Positions 52,983 to 62,711 of a DNA stretch of 64,000 nt are shown here, in pieces. This stretch comes from Tunturibacter psychrotolerans (lineage in GTDB: Bacteria > Acidobacteriota > Terriglobia > Terriglobales > Acidobacteriaceae). The translations under genes and the position numbers were made by a program. Location: the NCBI RefSeq assembly GCF_040359615.1, contig NZ_CP132942.1:1488001-1552000 (forward strand), read 5' to 3'. Below the pieces are notes generated by a model, which had not been told where the DNA came from, ran no database searches, and saw only the letters and a program-made list of their open reading frames with translations. Position 1 is the stretch's first letter. Each line of letters opens with the position of its first letter.

Positions 52983-54407
52983 TCACGTATTGGTGCTCAT
53001 CACTCCGCTCGCGCCCGACGGGACCATGCCCTTTGCGACTCGTTGCTCCCAGCTTTCAGCCGAGATGCCTTTATCAATACGCTCCATCGTGATGCAGTTC
53101 TCAACCGGACAAACAAGCGAGCATAGATTGCACCCCACGCAGTGGTGCTCATCCACACGCGGAATTCGTTCAAGCGGGGTGACCGCAGAGATCGTTCTCG
53201 CACTTCCCGTGTCGAGTTTCGGAATCGGCGTGCTCGAAATCCTTCGCGCAGCTTCAACTTCGACCATCGCCGGCGTTCGCGTCGTATCGAGCACTGGAGA
53301 CGTTCGGTCAAGATGAATGCACTGATGCGCCCCATCCCAGCAAGCCGTGTAGCAAAGCTGACACCCAATGCACAAATCCTCGTGGATGCGAGCAACGATC
53401 TGATAGTTGAGGTTGAGCTGCTTCCACTCGCGAACATTTGGAAGCGACAACCCGCGAAAATCTTCGAGTGTCGCAAACCCCTTCTCAGACATCCAATTCA
53501 ACAGTCCGTCCTGCATATCTTCGACGATCCTATAGCCGTAGTGCATCGCAGCGGTACACACCTGCACCGTGCTACAACCCAGCAGAATGAACTCCGCCAC
53601 ATCACGCCAGCCTCCGATACCACCAATCCCCGAGAGCGGAAGCACGCTCCCAGCATCTGCCTGAATTTGCTGAACCATATTGAGCGCAATCGGCTTCACT
53701 GCAGGTCCACAGTAGCCGCCGTGCGAGCTCTTGCCATCAACGTTCGGGTTCGGCTGAAATGTATCGAGATCGATGCCCGTAATCGAGTTGATAGTATTGA
53801 TAGCCGACAGCGCATCCGCACCGCCGCGTTTGGCGGCACGCGCAGGTATCCGAATATCCGAAATATTCGGAGTCAGCTTGACGATTACAGGCGTACGAGC
53901 CTTTTCCTTAACCCACCCCGTAATCTGTTCGCAGTACTCCGGCACCTGTCCCACTGCAGATCCCATGCCGCGCTCACTCATCCCATGGGGGCATCCAAAG
54001 TTAAGCTCAAGCCCGTCAGCACCCGCATCCTCCGCACGTTGCACGATGTCATGCCAGCTCTCGCGCTTACTCTCAACCATCAGCGAAGCAATCACCACGT
54101 GCTTCGGATACCGCCGCTTCACCTCCGCGATCTCCCGCAGATTCACTTCAATCGGACGATCCGAGATGAGCTCAATGTTATTGAAGCCCATCATGCGACG
54201 CCCCTCCCAATCGATCGACGAGTAGCGCGAACTCACATTTGTAATTGGCTCCCCAATCGTCTTCCAGACAGCTCCTCCCCAGCCTGCGTCAAAGGCACGC
54301 ATGACCTGCTCCCCGCAGTTCGTAGGCGGCGCAGATGCGAGCCAAAAAGGATTGAGGCACGAAATCCCGCAGAAGGTAGTTTCCAATGTCGGTTTAGACG
54401 ATGACAT
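52983..54407 (-). CDS. preA: Dihydropyrimidine dehydrogenase subunit PreA
   Basis: 474 residues from the ATG at 54407, with GGAGG at correct spacing; overlaps the end of preT by 14 bp. Flavin (FMN) subunit reducing uracil or thymine to the 5,6-dihydro form. The dihydroorotate-dehydrogenase-like barrel has NPFWLASAPPTNCGEQVMRAF, NFGCPHGMSERGMGSAVGQ, VKLTPNISDI and SGIGGIGGW. The C-terminus carries two 4Fe-4S motifs, CIGCQLCYTACWDGAHQC and CVGCNLCSLVCPVENC. The tail extends about 60 residues beyond the E. coli protein. Confidence 0.92.
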   Translation of the reverse strand: MSSSKPTLETTFCGISCLNPFWLASAPPTNCGEQVMRAFDAGWGGAVWKTIGEPITNVSSRYSSIDWEGRRMMGFNNIELISDRPIEVNLREIAEVKRRYPKHVVIASLMVESKRESWHDIVQRAEDAGADGLELNFGCPHGMSERGMGSAVGQVPEYCEQITGWVKEKARTPVIVKLTPNISDIRIPARAAKRGGADALSAINTINSITGIDLDTFQPNPNVDGKSSHGGYCGPAVKPIALNMVQQIQADAGSVLPLSGIGGIGGWRDVAEFILLGCSTVQVCTAAMHYGYRIVEDMQDGLLNWMSEKGFATLEDFRGLSLPNVREWKQLNLNYQIVARIHEDLCIGCQLCYTACWDGAHQCIHLDRTSPVLDTTRTPAMVEVEAARRISSTPIPKLDTGSARTISAVTPLERIPRVDEHHCVGCNLCSLVCPVENCITMERIDKGISAESWEQRVAKGMVPSGASGVMSTNT

Positions 54408-55752
54408 GTTGTGCCTCCAACCATGCAGCGATGCTGACGCCTGCGCGCTTTCCGTCTGCAACTGCGTCCACCACTTCGCGGCCGCCGTTGGTGCAGTCCC
54501 CACCTGCAAAAAACTTCGGGTTGGAGGTCTGTCCCGTCTCTCGGTCAATCACAATCCGACCACGTTCAGCCTGAATCTTTCCAAACTCACCCGGATACTC
54601 AGAGAGAAAACCTGAATGCGTAGCTTGTCCAATCGATAGAACAATCAGATCAGCTTCAAGAACGAACTCCGATCCTTCTTGAGGCACGATCGAACCATCA
54701 TCCGTCGAGTCAAGCTTCGTCAACTCGATCCCCTCCACTGCTCTACTGCCACGAATGCCCGTCGGTTGAACATGCCATAAAAATTTCACACCCTCATTCT
54801 TCGCATGCTCGTACTCAAACGTGAACGCAGACATCTGTTCAGGTCCTCGTCGGTAAACGATATGCACATCAATAGCCCCAAGTCGAACGGCTGCAATCGC
54901 CGCATCAATTGCAGTATTGCCGGCTCCCACCACGACAACACGATTGGGTACAGTCGTCAGCGAGCCAGACTTGTATCCAGCAATTAGATCGAGTGCGTTC
55001 GTCACTCCGGGGAGCCTTTCTCCAGCGACTCCGAGCTTATGAATCGCGCCCAGTCCGATGCCTAAGAAAACCGCATGATGTTTCTGTTCAAGTTCGGCAA
55101 GTCCCGCAGCATCGATCCTCGTCTCGAAGTGAAAGTCCACCCCCAGCTGCGCAAGCATCTCAATCTCACGCAGACTCTCCACCAATGGCAACTTGTACTC
55201 CGCAACTCCGTAAGTGTTTAAGCCTCCGGGCAACGGTCGCGCATCGTAGAGATCGGCGCGAATGCCACGACGCCGAAGCTCAGCGGCGCAAGCCAGTGAA
55301 GCCGGTCCTGCGCCAACCAACGCAACCGATAGCCCAGTTTCGGCGCCAGGTTCAAACGGCAGCGGAGCTCCACTGTCATACAGCGCATCCATCGCAAAAC
55401 GCTGGAGCCGTGCGATCTGAATCGGTTGTTTGTTGTAGCGATGCATCACGCAAGCCCCTTCGCAAAGCACCTCCACCGGACACGCCCGAGAACAGCTCGC
55501 TCCCAGAATATTCGCATCCAGAATCGTGCGCGCAGAGCCCGAAAGATTCCCGCTGGCAATCTTCTTGATAAATCGCGGCACATCAATATGCGTTGGGCAT
55601 GCATTCGTGCAGGGCGCATCGAAGCAATACAGGCAGCGATTAGCCTCAGGCACAGCAGCCTGCCGGTCGAGTGGCGGATGCAGATCGCCAAAGCGTTCTG
55701 CCACCTTTGACGTAGCTGCGATCTGCTCAGGAAAAGGAACGCGCTCGCTCAT
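54394..55752 (-). CDS. preT: Dihydropyrimidine dehydrogenase subunit PreT
   Basis: 452 residues; ATG at 55752, with a TTG one codon earlier. NAD(P)H-oxidising FAD and Fe-S subunit of the GltD type that feeds electrons to PreA. NRCLYCFDAPCTNACPTHIDVP and ILGASCSRACPVEVLCEGACV ligate Fe-S clusters, VALVGAGPASLACAAELRRRG binds FAD, and VVVVGAGNTAIDAAIAAVRLG binds NAD(P)H. GGDCTNGGREVVDAVADGKRAG closes the protein. First of the overlapping preT-preA-hydA-permease-aminotransferase string; a 212 bp gap without a gene separates it from the upstream hydrolase. Confidence 0.92.
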   Translation of the reverse strand: MSERVPFPEQIAATSKVAERFGDLHPPLDRQAAVPEANRCLYCFDAPCTNACPTHIDVPRFIKKIASGNLSGSARTILDANILGASCSRACPVEVLCEGACVMHRYNKQPIQIARLQRFAMDALYDSGAPLPFEPGAETGLSVALVGAGPASLACAAELRRRGIRADLYDARPLPGGLNTYGVAEYKLPLVESLREIEMLAQLGVDFHFETRIDAAGLAELEQKHHAVFLGIGLGAIHKLGVAGERLPGVTNALDLIAGYKSGSLTTVPNRVVVVGAGNTAIDAAIAAVRLGAIDVHIVYRRGPEQMSAFTFEYEHAKNEGVKFLWHVQPTGIRGSRAVEGIELTKLDSTDDGSIVPQEGSEFVLEADLIVLSIGQATHSGFLSEYPGEFGKIQAERGRIVIDRETGQTSNPKFFAGGDCTNGGREVVDAVADGKRAGVSIAAWLEAQHVIV

Positions 55753-55964
55753 CAAAGTCCGATCATCCTGTCAGGCTCAACAAAATCACAGCCGGAGAAA
55801 CATCCATCGAATGTGGGCAATTGCATCATGGAAGACATCATGACCCTCCTGGACCGCGCATCTTTTATCAGGAGTGACTATTATGCACTATCTCGCCAAA
55901 CGTACTGCCAACCAGAGAGATCCAAAATCACTTTGAATCATGCAATAGAGGAAATCCATCTTCA

Positions 55965-57212
55965 TCATGATCCCTGCTCACTCAACCATCTCAAGGTCTT
56001 TCTCGCAAGCCGATCGAACGCCTGCACAGCCAACGTCAAATCTTCGATCCTCGTATCTTCCGCTTTATTGTGGCTCAGCCCAGCAAGCGATTGAGTAAAC
56101 ATCATGACGGTCGGAATCCCAGCGCGCGCGACCTCCGCAGCATCATGCAGCGGACCGGACGGCAGCCTATGAGACACGCTGCTCGTCTCCCGGACTGCCT
56201 CCTCACAAAACTCAATAAGCTGCGGATCAAACGGGACCGGTTCAATACTCCAAATCCTCGACCAATCGACAGTGCAGCCTTCTTCCTTCGCGAAACGCTC
56301 ACTGGCATCGCGAGCATCACGCAACATCGAAGCCAGCACCTTCTCGTCAAGGTCACGCATATCAAGCGTAGCCTCGCAACGTCCCACCACAGCCGTCACA
56401 ATCCCGGGAAAAGTCTTCACACTTCCCATTGTCGCGACCGCATCAGGATGTTTCCGCGCGATCGGACGAATCTCAAGCGCCAGCTTAGCCGCAGCCGCCA
56501 GCGCATCCCGTCGTACGCTCATCGGCGTCGATCCAGAATGAGCCTCCTGCCCATGGAACGTGATGGAATGGCGCTCCACCCCTTTGGTTCCCAGTACAAC
56601 TCCCAATGGCAGACCCATTCCCTCGAGCACCGGCCCTTGCTCGATGTGCAACTCCAGATACGCAGCAGCATTTCTCCGCTCCTCCGCAGCCCTCCCAATC
56701 TGCTCCACATTAATCTTGCAGCTTAGAAGAGCATCCTCCAGCCGCACGCCATCGCGATCCGTCCGACTGCGATCGGCTTCAATCGTATGAGTCCCTGCAA
56801 ATGCGGAAGATCCGAAGAGGCTGCGACCGAATCGCGCACCTTCTTCATCAGCCCAGTCAACCAGCCGAATCGTGATCGGCGGGCGTCCGTCAAAATCTTC
56901 TACCAGGCCACGCGTCACCTCGAGTCCAGTGAGCACGCCAAGGCATCCATCCAACCAACCCCCATTCGGCACAGAGTCAAGATGACTCCCAAGAATAAGA
57001 GCTCGATCTGAATCGCCCCGAAGGGTAGTCCAGGAATTTCCCGCAGCGTCATAGTGATGTTCTAACGGAAGGCCTTTCAGTTTCTCCTGAAACCACTCTC
57101 GCGCCTTGAGCCAGGCTGGAGTCCACGCCACTCGCTGAGCGCCGTCGGCGTCGCCCGTCAACGCACGAAGTTCCTTAAGATCAGAGATGACTCGAAGCGG
57201 ATCAACAGGCAC
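55965..57212 (-). CDS. Beta-ureidopropionase / N-carbamoyl amidohydrolase (M20 family)
   Basis: 415 residues from a GTG with AGGAGGAG upstream. Zn-dependent hydrolase of the AllC/HyuC/PydC group: LILGSHLDSVPNGGWLDGCLG (metal His and bridging Asp), RLVDWADEEGARFGRSLFGS, LELHIEQGPVLEG, the dimer-domain HGQEAHSGSTPM, DMRDLDEKVL and a late GPLHDAAEVA / LSHNKAEDT. Gene context, next to dihydropyrimidine dehydrogenase and dihydropyrimidinase, favours hydrolysis of N-carbamoyl-beta-alanine over allantoate. Family members cannot be separated by motif alone. Confidence 0.88.
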   Translation of the reverse strand: MPVDPLRVISDLKELRALTGDADGAQRVAWTPAWLKAREWFQEKLKGLPLEHHYDAAGNSWTTLRGDSDRALILGSHLDSVPNGGWLDGCLGVLTGLEVTRGLVEDFDGRPPITIRLVDWADEEGARFGRSLFGSSAFAGTHTIEADRSRTDRDGVRLEDALLSCKINVEQIGRAAEERRNAAAYLELHIEQGPVLEGMGLPLGVVLGTKGVERHSITFHGQEAHSGSTPMSVRRDALAAAAKLALEIRPIARKHPDAVATMGSVKTFPGIVTAVVGRCEATLDMRDLDEKVLASMLRDARDASERFAKEEGCTVDWSRIWSIEPVPFDPQLIEFCEEAVRETSSVSHRLPSGPLHDAAEVARAGIPTVMMFTQSLAGLSHNKAEDTRIEDLTLAVQAFDRLARKTLRWLSEQGS

Positions 57213-57410
57213 TCATCTCCTCCTAAAAAATAAGGTTATACCTGTCGCAGGTTTGTGGGTGGAATTTGAATGCACAGCAGCTTCGAGTCCAAGCGCCATC
57301 AAAAACTTTCGTGTCTCTGTGTCTAGAAGCCGTTAAAATGGTTCCGAACTCTTGGCCTTTCTTCCATCCAATAACCGTGCTCATTTGGTGAGCAAATTCG
57401 GGAGCAGCAT

Positions 57411-58688
57411 TTGTCCATCCGCTTATCCATTCTCAAAGCTCTCGTCTTTGCCGTCCCGCTCGTTCCCTTGGCACAGAACGTTCAAGCCGAATCCCCCCAA
57501 AGCTCAGAAGGCGATAAAGTCGTAAAAATCGCCGGTGCACCCAATACGCCCAGAAAGCAGAAAAAGCACTATGTCGTTCTCGTCTCACTCGATGGCTTCC
57601 GCTACGACTATCCACAAAAGTTTGGCGGACCACATATCGCCGAACTAGCGCGCACCGGAGCAACCGCACCAGGGGGCATGCTGCCGTCCTACCCCTCCAT
57701 CACCTTTCCGAACCACTTCACCCTCGTCACCGGTCTTAATCCCGAGCATCACGGAATTGTAGGCAACGTGTTTTACGATTCCGTTCGCGGCGAGACATAT
57801 TCCTACCGAGACCCGAAGACCGCCACCGACGGAAGCTGGTACACAGGCACCCCGCTTTGGTCATTAGCCGAACAACAGGGAATGCGTGCCGCATCCTTCT
57901 TTTGGCCCGGCTCCGAAGCAATAATCGCAGGCGAACGGCCCGACGAATATCTCCACTTCGACGACGGCTTCGACGACCAGAAGCGTATCGATCAGGTAGT
58001 CGCCTGGCTCAACCTGCCTCCGTCGGAACGTCCGCACTTCATTACCCTCTACTACAGCAACACCGATCACGCCGGACACACCTATGGTCCTGACTCACCT
58101 CAAGAGCAGGAGCAGGTCCATCACGTCGATCAACTCATGGGTGATCTCAAAGCCAGACTCGACGCCACTCATCTCCCCATCGACCTCATCATCCTCGCCG
58201 ATCACGGCATGATAAAGACGGAAGGCGACTGGATCACACTCGACCAATTCGCCGATCTCTCACACTTCAAAACCGAGGGCACGCTCCTCTACGCCGAGAG
58301 CGAAGCTGACGCCCAGAAAGCTTACGAGAGCTTTCGCGCTCACCCAGACCCGCGTTTCACCGCCTATCGTCGAGTCGAAGTTCCTGCCTATCTCCACTTC
58401 AACGAAAACTCACGCGAAGGCGATCCAGTTATCGTCCCCAACGGTCCCTACAACATTCGCAGCCATGAGAGCCCCCGCAACCCACCCGCAGGCGAACACG
58501 GCTATGACGTAACCCGAATGCCCGAGATGAAGGCGATCTTCGTCGCAAATGGTCCCGACATCCGCCCGGGAACGAAGCTCGCCAGCTTTCAAAACGTCGA
58601 TGTCTATGACTTCATCGCAAAACTCCTACAGCTCAAACCCGCGGCCAACGACGGGGAATTGAAGCCACTGCGACCCGCTCTGAAGTGA
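57411..58688 (+). CDS. Secreted ENPP-like nucleotide pyrophosphatase/phosphodiesterase
   Basis: 425 residues from a TTG with GGGAG upstream. Signal peptide ending near NVQA (about residue 26). The alkaline-phosphatase-superfamily metal site is visible: LVSLDGFRYDYP (first Asp), YPSITFPNHFTLVTG (nucleophile Thr), YYSNTDHAGHTYGP (Asp/His), LADHGM (Asp-His) and GEHGYD (late His). This is the type I phosphodiesterase/nucleotide pyrophosphatase pattern, so it likely hydrolyses nucleotides or similar phosphodiesters in the periplasm. It could supply nucleosides or bases, or act on phosphodiesters such as corrinoid nucleotide loops; both are guesses. It precedes a B12 riboswitch but is not controlled by it. 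Confidence 0.85.
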   Translation: MSIRLSILKALVFAVPLVPLAQNVQAESPQSSEGDKVVKIAGAPNTPRKQKKHYVVLVSLDGFRYDYPQKFGGPHIAELARTGATAPGGMLPSYPSITFPNHFTLVTGLNPEHHGIVGNVFYDSVRGETYSYRDPKTATDGSWYTGTPLWSLAEQQGMRAASFFWPGSEAIIAGERPDEYLHFDDGFDDQKRIDQVVAWLNLPPSERPHFITLYYSNTDHAGHTYGPDSPQEQEQVHHVDQLMGDLKARLDATHLPIDLIILADHGMIKTEGDWITLDQFADLSHFKTEGTLLYAESEADAQKAYESFRAHPDPRFTAYRRVEVPAYLHFNENSREGDPVIVPNGPYNIRSHESPRNPPAGEHGYDVTRMPEMKAIFVANGPDIRPGTKLASFQNVDVYDFIAKLLQLKPAANDGELKPLRPALK

Positions 58689-58733
58689 CTTTTCATGATT
58701 TCGTCAAACAAATAATAGATATTTACGCAGAAG

Positions 58734-58750
58734 GCCGGATCCCTTCCGGC
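58734..58750 (+). terminator. Short hairpin after the phosphodiesterase gene
   Basis: GCCGGA (58734-58739) and TCCGGC (58745-58750) with a 5-base loop, 46 bp after the stop. No T-run, so only a possible terminator separating this gene from the riboswitch transcript. Confidence 0.35.
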
Positions 58751-58792
58751 GTCGATTTCACCGAGTCATCGACGTGTGCTAATTTGTAAGAG

Positions 58793-58975
58793 AAACATCT
58801 TGGGTGCCCGCGAGGGCATAAAAGGGAAGCCGGTGTAAGTCCGGCATGGTCCCGCCACTGTAATCAGGAAAAGACTCTTCACGAGCCACTCGGTCTCAAT
58901 CGGGGAAGGCGAAGAGTCAGGAGCCGCTCAACAGCAGCTTCCGCCTGTAAGTCAGGAGACCTACCCAGGAAAATC
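58793..58975 (+). promoter_or_regulatory. Cobalamin (B12) riboswitch upstream of TonB receptor
   Basis: The order of conserved elements is complete: GGGAAGCCGGTGTAAGTCCGG, GGTCCCGCCACTGTAATC, AGCCACT, GGGGAAGGCGAAGAGTC and the B12 box GTAAGTCAGGAGACCTACCC at 58947-58966. The coding start is 87 bp after the approximate 3' end, with CCCCCGCGTGGAAACGGGG between, which may form the expression-platform hairpin. It should repress the receptor gene when adenosylcobalamin is plentiful. Confidence 0.93.
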
Positions 58976-59061
58976 GTGATTCTACCCCCGCGTGGAAACG
59001 GGGCCGATCGCTCACTGACCCTGAGCCTTACGCCTGCTTTGCCACGCCTTTCGAGGCGAAC

Positions 59062-62000
59062 GTGCTCTTATCGAAGTCAAGCAGCTCCGTCGTCAGAACA
59101 CTTGTATCAACTCTGACGCTTGCCTTCCTCTTATCCGTCTCTACACTCCTGCACGCCGCAACCGGCGGCAGTATCTCCGGTACCGTCACGGATCAAAGCG
59201 GCGCCATCGTTATGGGCGCGGCGCTCAAGCTCGTCAACATCGCACAGCAGACAACATACCAGGCAATCTCCGACAAGCAGGGGTTCTACATATTTCCAAA
59301 TCTGCCCGTCGGCCACTACGACCTCATCATCACCGCCTCCGGTTTCAACACACAGCGAAGAGCTGACCTTACTGTAGACACCGACTCCGCCATCCGCGTC
59401 AACGCTGCTCTCGATATCGGCACGCGGTCCGACGTCGTAACGGTCACGAGCGAAGCCGGCGTTCAAGTCGAGACCGTCGCAACCCATCTCGGTGAGGTAG
59501 TATCCGGCGATCAGATGACCGCCATCCCTCTGAACGGCCGCAGTTACACCGATCTGCTCGCCATCCAGCCAGGCGTCGCGCCCGTCACGACTCTTCTTCC
59601 CAGCTCCGTCATCATGGCCGGAGTCACCGGCAGCATCGACCCCTCCGGCGATGCCAACCCCGGCACCCTCTCCATCAATGGCCAGCGCGAATCCTCCAAC
59701 GGATTCATGGTCAACGGAATCAACGTGGAAGAGCCCATGAACGGTGGAACCGCCGTTATCCCCAATCTCGACTCCATCGAGGAGTTCCGCGTCCTTACCA
59801 CCAACTTCGATCCCGAGTACGGCAACTACAACGGCGGCATCATCACCGTCGTCAGTAAATCCGGGACGAACCGTCTTCACGGCAAAGCATTCGAGTTCTT
59901 CCGCAACACCAACCTCGACGCCAAAGGCTACTTCGATCAGACCCGCGCCTCCTTCGACCAGAACCAATACGGCGGAGCCATCGGCGGTCCCATCAAACGC
60001 GACAAAATATTCTTCTTCACAGACTTCCAGGGAGCACAAACCACACAAGGCGTCTCAACCGGCAACATCTCAGTCCCCACCGTCTCGCAGCGCAAAGGCA
60101 ACTTCATCGATCCTTCCTCAAGCAAGAGCACACTCACTGGATGCGTCAGCGGCCCTTATCTGGCCTCGTTACTCTCGCAGGAACTGGGGAGGACAGTTAC
60201 GGCAAACGATCCCTACTCGGCTCAATCCGTGTGTACGCCTGCCGGTGCAGCGAGCGGCCCCATCGTATTCCCGGATGGAGTAATCCCACAGAGTGCAGTA
60301 TCCGCTCCAGCAAAGAATCTACTCCAGTACATTCCCTCGCCTAACGTCACCTCCAACGGAGTGCAGAACCAGTTCTCCAGTTCCGCCTTCTCGCAAACCG
60401 TCCGCGACGACAAGGGCTCAGTCCGCATCGACGGCAACAGCCGCTTCGGCCAGCTCTCCGCCTACTACTTCATTGACGACTACAGTCTCGACAATCCCTA
60501 CCCCGGCTCAGTCGCTGGCGCTAGCGTGCCCGGCTTCGACGCCCTCTTCATCGGCAGAGCGCAGCTCTTCTCAGCTAGCGACACAAAGGTGATCGGCGCA
60601 AACACCGTCAACGAGTTCCACATTGGCTATCTGCGCAACGCCAACATCATCGGCCAGCCAAAGGGTGGTCTCGGTGTAAGCCTCGCCTCTCAGGGTTTCA
60701 CCGACCCTGCCAACGGAGGAATCTTCGTCCAGGCCCCACAGTTCGAAGGCATCGAAAACATCACATTCCCGACCTTCGTCATGGGCGTCCCGATTACAAA
60801 CATTACTCAGACCAACAACACCTACTATCTCAGCGATGGCATCTCCCGCTCCGTCGGTTCGCACACTCTCAAATTTGGCGTACAGTTTCACTCCGATCAG
60901 GTCAACGAACATCCCAACGCAACCTTCAACGGCACCTTCAATATCAACGGCACCGAAACCGGAGACCCCTACGCGGACTTTCTCCTCGGCACCCCCAGCA
61001 ACTTCACACAATCCTCCGGCCAGCCCTTCTATCTTCGCAATCGTTACCTCGGCCTCTACGTGCAGGACAGCTGGCGCGTTCGCAGTGACCTCACCATCAA
61101 CGCCGGCCTCCGTTGGGATCTCATCGAACCCTGGTCGGAAAAATATAATCAGCTCCAGACCTACATCCCCGGAGAGCAATCGACGCTCTACCCTGGAGCC
61201 CCCGAAGGTTTTGTCGTCGCCGGCGATCCCGGAGTCCCCAGCACCATAGCCCCCACCAGCTACAAAAACTTCGCCCCGCGCATCGGCTTCGCCTACACAC
61301 CAAAATTCGATCAGGGCTTCTGGAGCAAAATCTTCGGCTCCAGCGGCCAGTCCAGCATTCGCGCCAGCTACGGCCTCTTCTACACCGCATTTCCCGGCCT
61401 GACCGCAGGCATCATGTACGCCGTGCCACCCTTCGGCTTCAACTATCTCAGCCCCGGTCCACCACTCCTCGCAACGCCCTTCGTCACCGCCGCAACCGGC
61501 GTCAACAATGGTCAACGCTTCCCCTTCCCGTTCCCTTCGCACAACGTCTCGGCATCCAATCCCGACAACACTGTCAACTGGGCCAACTTCACTCCCATCG
61601 CCGCCGATCCCTTCTTCTACTACCGCAACCGCGCCCCCTACACCAACAACTACATGCTCTCTATCCAACGCCAGATCACGGGCCACACCTTGCTGACTGT
61701 GAGCTACGTCGGCAATCAGGGACACCGCATCCTCGCCCTCGTCTCCGCCAACCCCGGTGATCCCGCCCTCTGTCTCAGTCTTCCCGGCTGCGGTCCCTTC
61801 GGCGAAGACTCCACCTACACCAACAGTGCCGGTCAAACAGTGCAGGGAACTCGCGTAGGCCAAGGCCCCCACTACGGCGAAAACACCGCCGACAAATCCG
61901 TAGCCAGCTCCAACTACAACGCACTCGAGACCACCGTCCGCTACCAGCACCACGGCTCCCAATTCCTTTTCAGCTACACCTACGCCAAGTCCATCGACCA

Positions 62001-62628
62001 GGGCTCCAGCCTCGGCGAACAGCTCAACCCCATCGACCCCCGCCAAAGCCGCACCATCTCAGCCTGGGACCTCAAGCACAACTTCGTAGCCAGCTACACC
62101 TGGGCGCTCCCTCTCGCCACTCTCTTCCGCAAAAGCAACCGCCTCACCGAAGAGTGGAGCCTCTCCGGCGTCGCCCGCTTCGCCTCCGGTTTTCCCGTCA
62201 CCTTGTTCGACAACTCCGACAACTCCCTCCTCGGCACCCTCGGCAACGGCGCCAACAACTATCTCCTCGACACCCCGCAGTACCTCCCCGGCGCTCTCAA
62301 AATCAACACCAACGGTCGCAACGGACGGCCAGCCTTCAACACAGCGCTCTTTCCCGGAGAGCAATTCGGCCAGCTGGGCAACGCCAAACGCCGAGTCTTC
62401 TACGGCCCCGGCATCAACAACTTCGACATGGCCCTCCAGAAAAATCTCCGCTTTGCAGAAGCAAGATCTCTCGAGTTCCGCCTCGAGTCTTTCAACACCT
62501 TCAACCACGCCCAGTTTTACGGCCCCGCCGCAGTCGACGGACAAGTCGAAGACACGCAAAACTTCGGCAAAATCGTCAGTGCCGCAGCCCCACGTCTGGT
62601 TCAGCTCGCAGCCAAGTTCTCCTTCTAA
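59062..62628 (+). CDS. Oar-like TonB-dependent receptor, probable corrinoid transporter
   Basis: 1188 residues from a GTG with GAGG upstream. Signal peptide ending near LLHA (about residue 32), carboxypeptidase-regulatory-like domain (about 35-115, GGSISGTVTDQSGAIVMGA, LPVGHYDLIITASGF), plug region (IPLNGRSYTDLL, EEFRVLTTNFDPEYGNYNGGIITVVSKSGTN) and a large beta-barrel ending in LAAKFSF with the terminal aromatic residue. Acidobacteria hold many such Oar-like receptors of unknown ligand. This one is directly behind a B12 riboswitch, which argues for import of cobalamin or another corrinoid, a BtuB-like role reached by a non-BtuB receptor. The nearest downstream gene encodes an Ntn acylase. 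Confidence 0.85.
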   Translation: MLLSKSSSSVVRTLVSTLTLAFLLSVSTLLHAATGGSISGTVTDQSGAIVMGAALKLVNIAQQTTYQAISDKQGFYIFPNLPVGHYDLIITASGFNTQRRADLTVDTDSAIRVNAALDIGTRSDVVTVTSEAGVQVETVATHLGEVVSGDQMTAIPLNGRSYTDLLAIQPGVAPVTTLLPSSVIMAGVTGSIDPSGDANPGTLSINGQRESSNGFMVNGINVEEPMNGGTAVIPNLDSIEEFRVLTTNFDPEYGNYNGGIITVVSKSGTNRLHGKAFEFFRNTNLDAKGYFDQTRASFDQNQYGGAIGGPIKRDKIFFFTDFQGAQTTQGVSTGNISVPTVSQRKGNFIDPSSSKSTLTGCVSGPYLASLLSQELGRTVTANDPYSAQSVCTPAGAASGPIVFPDGVIPQSAVSAPAKNLLQYIPSPNVTSNGVQNQFSSSAFSQTVRDDKGSVRIDGNSRFGQLSAYYFIDDYSLDNPYPGSVAGASVPGFDALFIGRAQLFSASDTKVIGANTVNEFHIGYLRNANIIGQPKGGLGVSLASQGFTDPANGGIFVQAPQFEGIENITFPTFVMGVPITNITQTNNTYYLSDGISRSVGSHTLKFGVQFHSDQVNEHPNATFNGTFNINGTETGDPYADFLLGTPSNFTQSSGQPFYLRNRYLGLYVQDSWRVRSDLTINAGLRWDLIEPWSEKYNQLQTYIPGEQSTLYPGAPEGFVVAGDPGVPSTIAPTSYKNFAPRIGFAYTPKFDQGFWSKIFGSSGQSSIRASYGLFYTAFPGLTAGIMYAVPPFGFNYLSPGPPLLATPFVTAATGVNNGQRFPFPFPSHNVSASNPDNTVNWANFTPIAADPFFYYRNRAPYTNNYMLSIQRQITGHTLLTVSYVGNQGHRILALVSANPGDPALCLSLPGCGPFGEDSTYTNSAGQTVQGTRVGQGPHYGENTADKSVASSNYNALETTVRYQHHGSQFLFSYTYAKSIDQGSSLGEQLNPIDPRQSRTISAWDLKHNFVASYTWALPLATLFRKSNRLTEEWSLSGVARFASGFPVTLFDNSDNSLLGTLGNGANNYLLDTPQYLPGALKINTNGRNGRPAFNTALFPGEQFGQLGNAKRRVFYGPGINNFDMALQKNLRFAEARSLEFRLESFNTFNHAQFYGPAAVDGQVEDTQNFGKIVSAAAPRLVQLAAKFSF

Positions 62629-62711
62629 CGCAAAACTACTCATCTCCAGAAGGTAAACTGTTCGCACCGCTGCGCCATTCGAACGCACCTGCAATGGGAG
62701 ACGAGTAGTTC

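Noticed and set aside
53142..54404. Plus-strand 420-codon open frame across preA
   Set aside because: Antisense to preA, which has intact Fe-S and flavin motifs.
59131..60048. Minus-strand 305-codon open frame opposite the TonB receptor start
   Set aside because: Antisense shadow with biased composition and no recognisable motif.
60571..62046. Minus-strand 491-codon open frame opposite the TonB receptor
   Set aside because: It is an antisense shadow created by C-ending codons; glycine/valine-rich with no domain, and the receptor on the plus strand is unambiguous.
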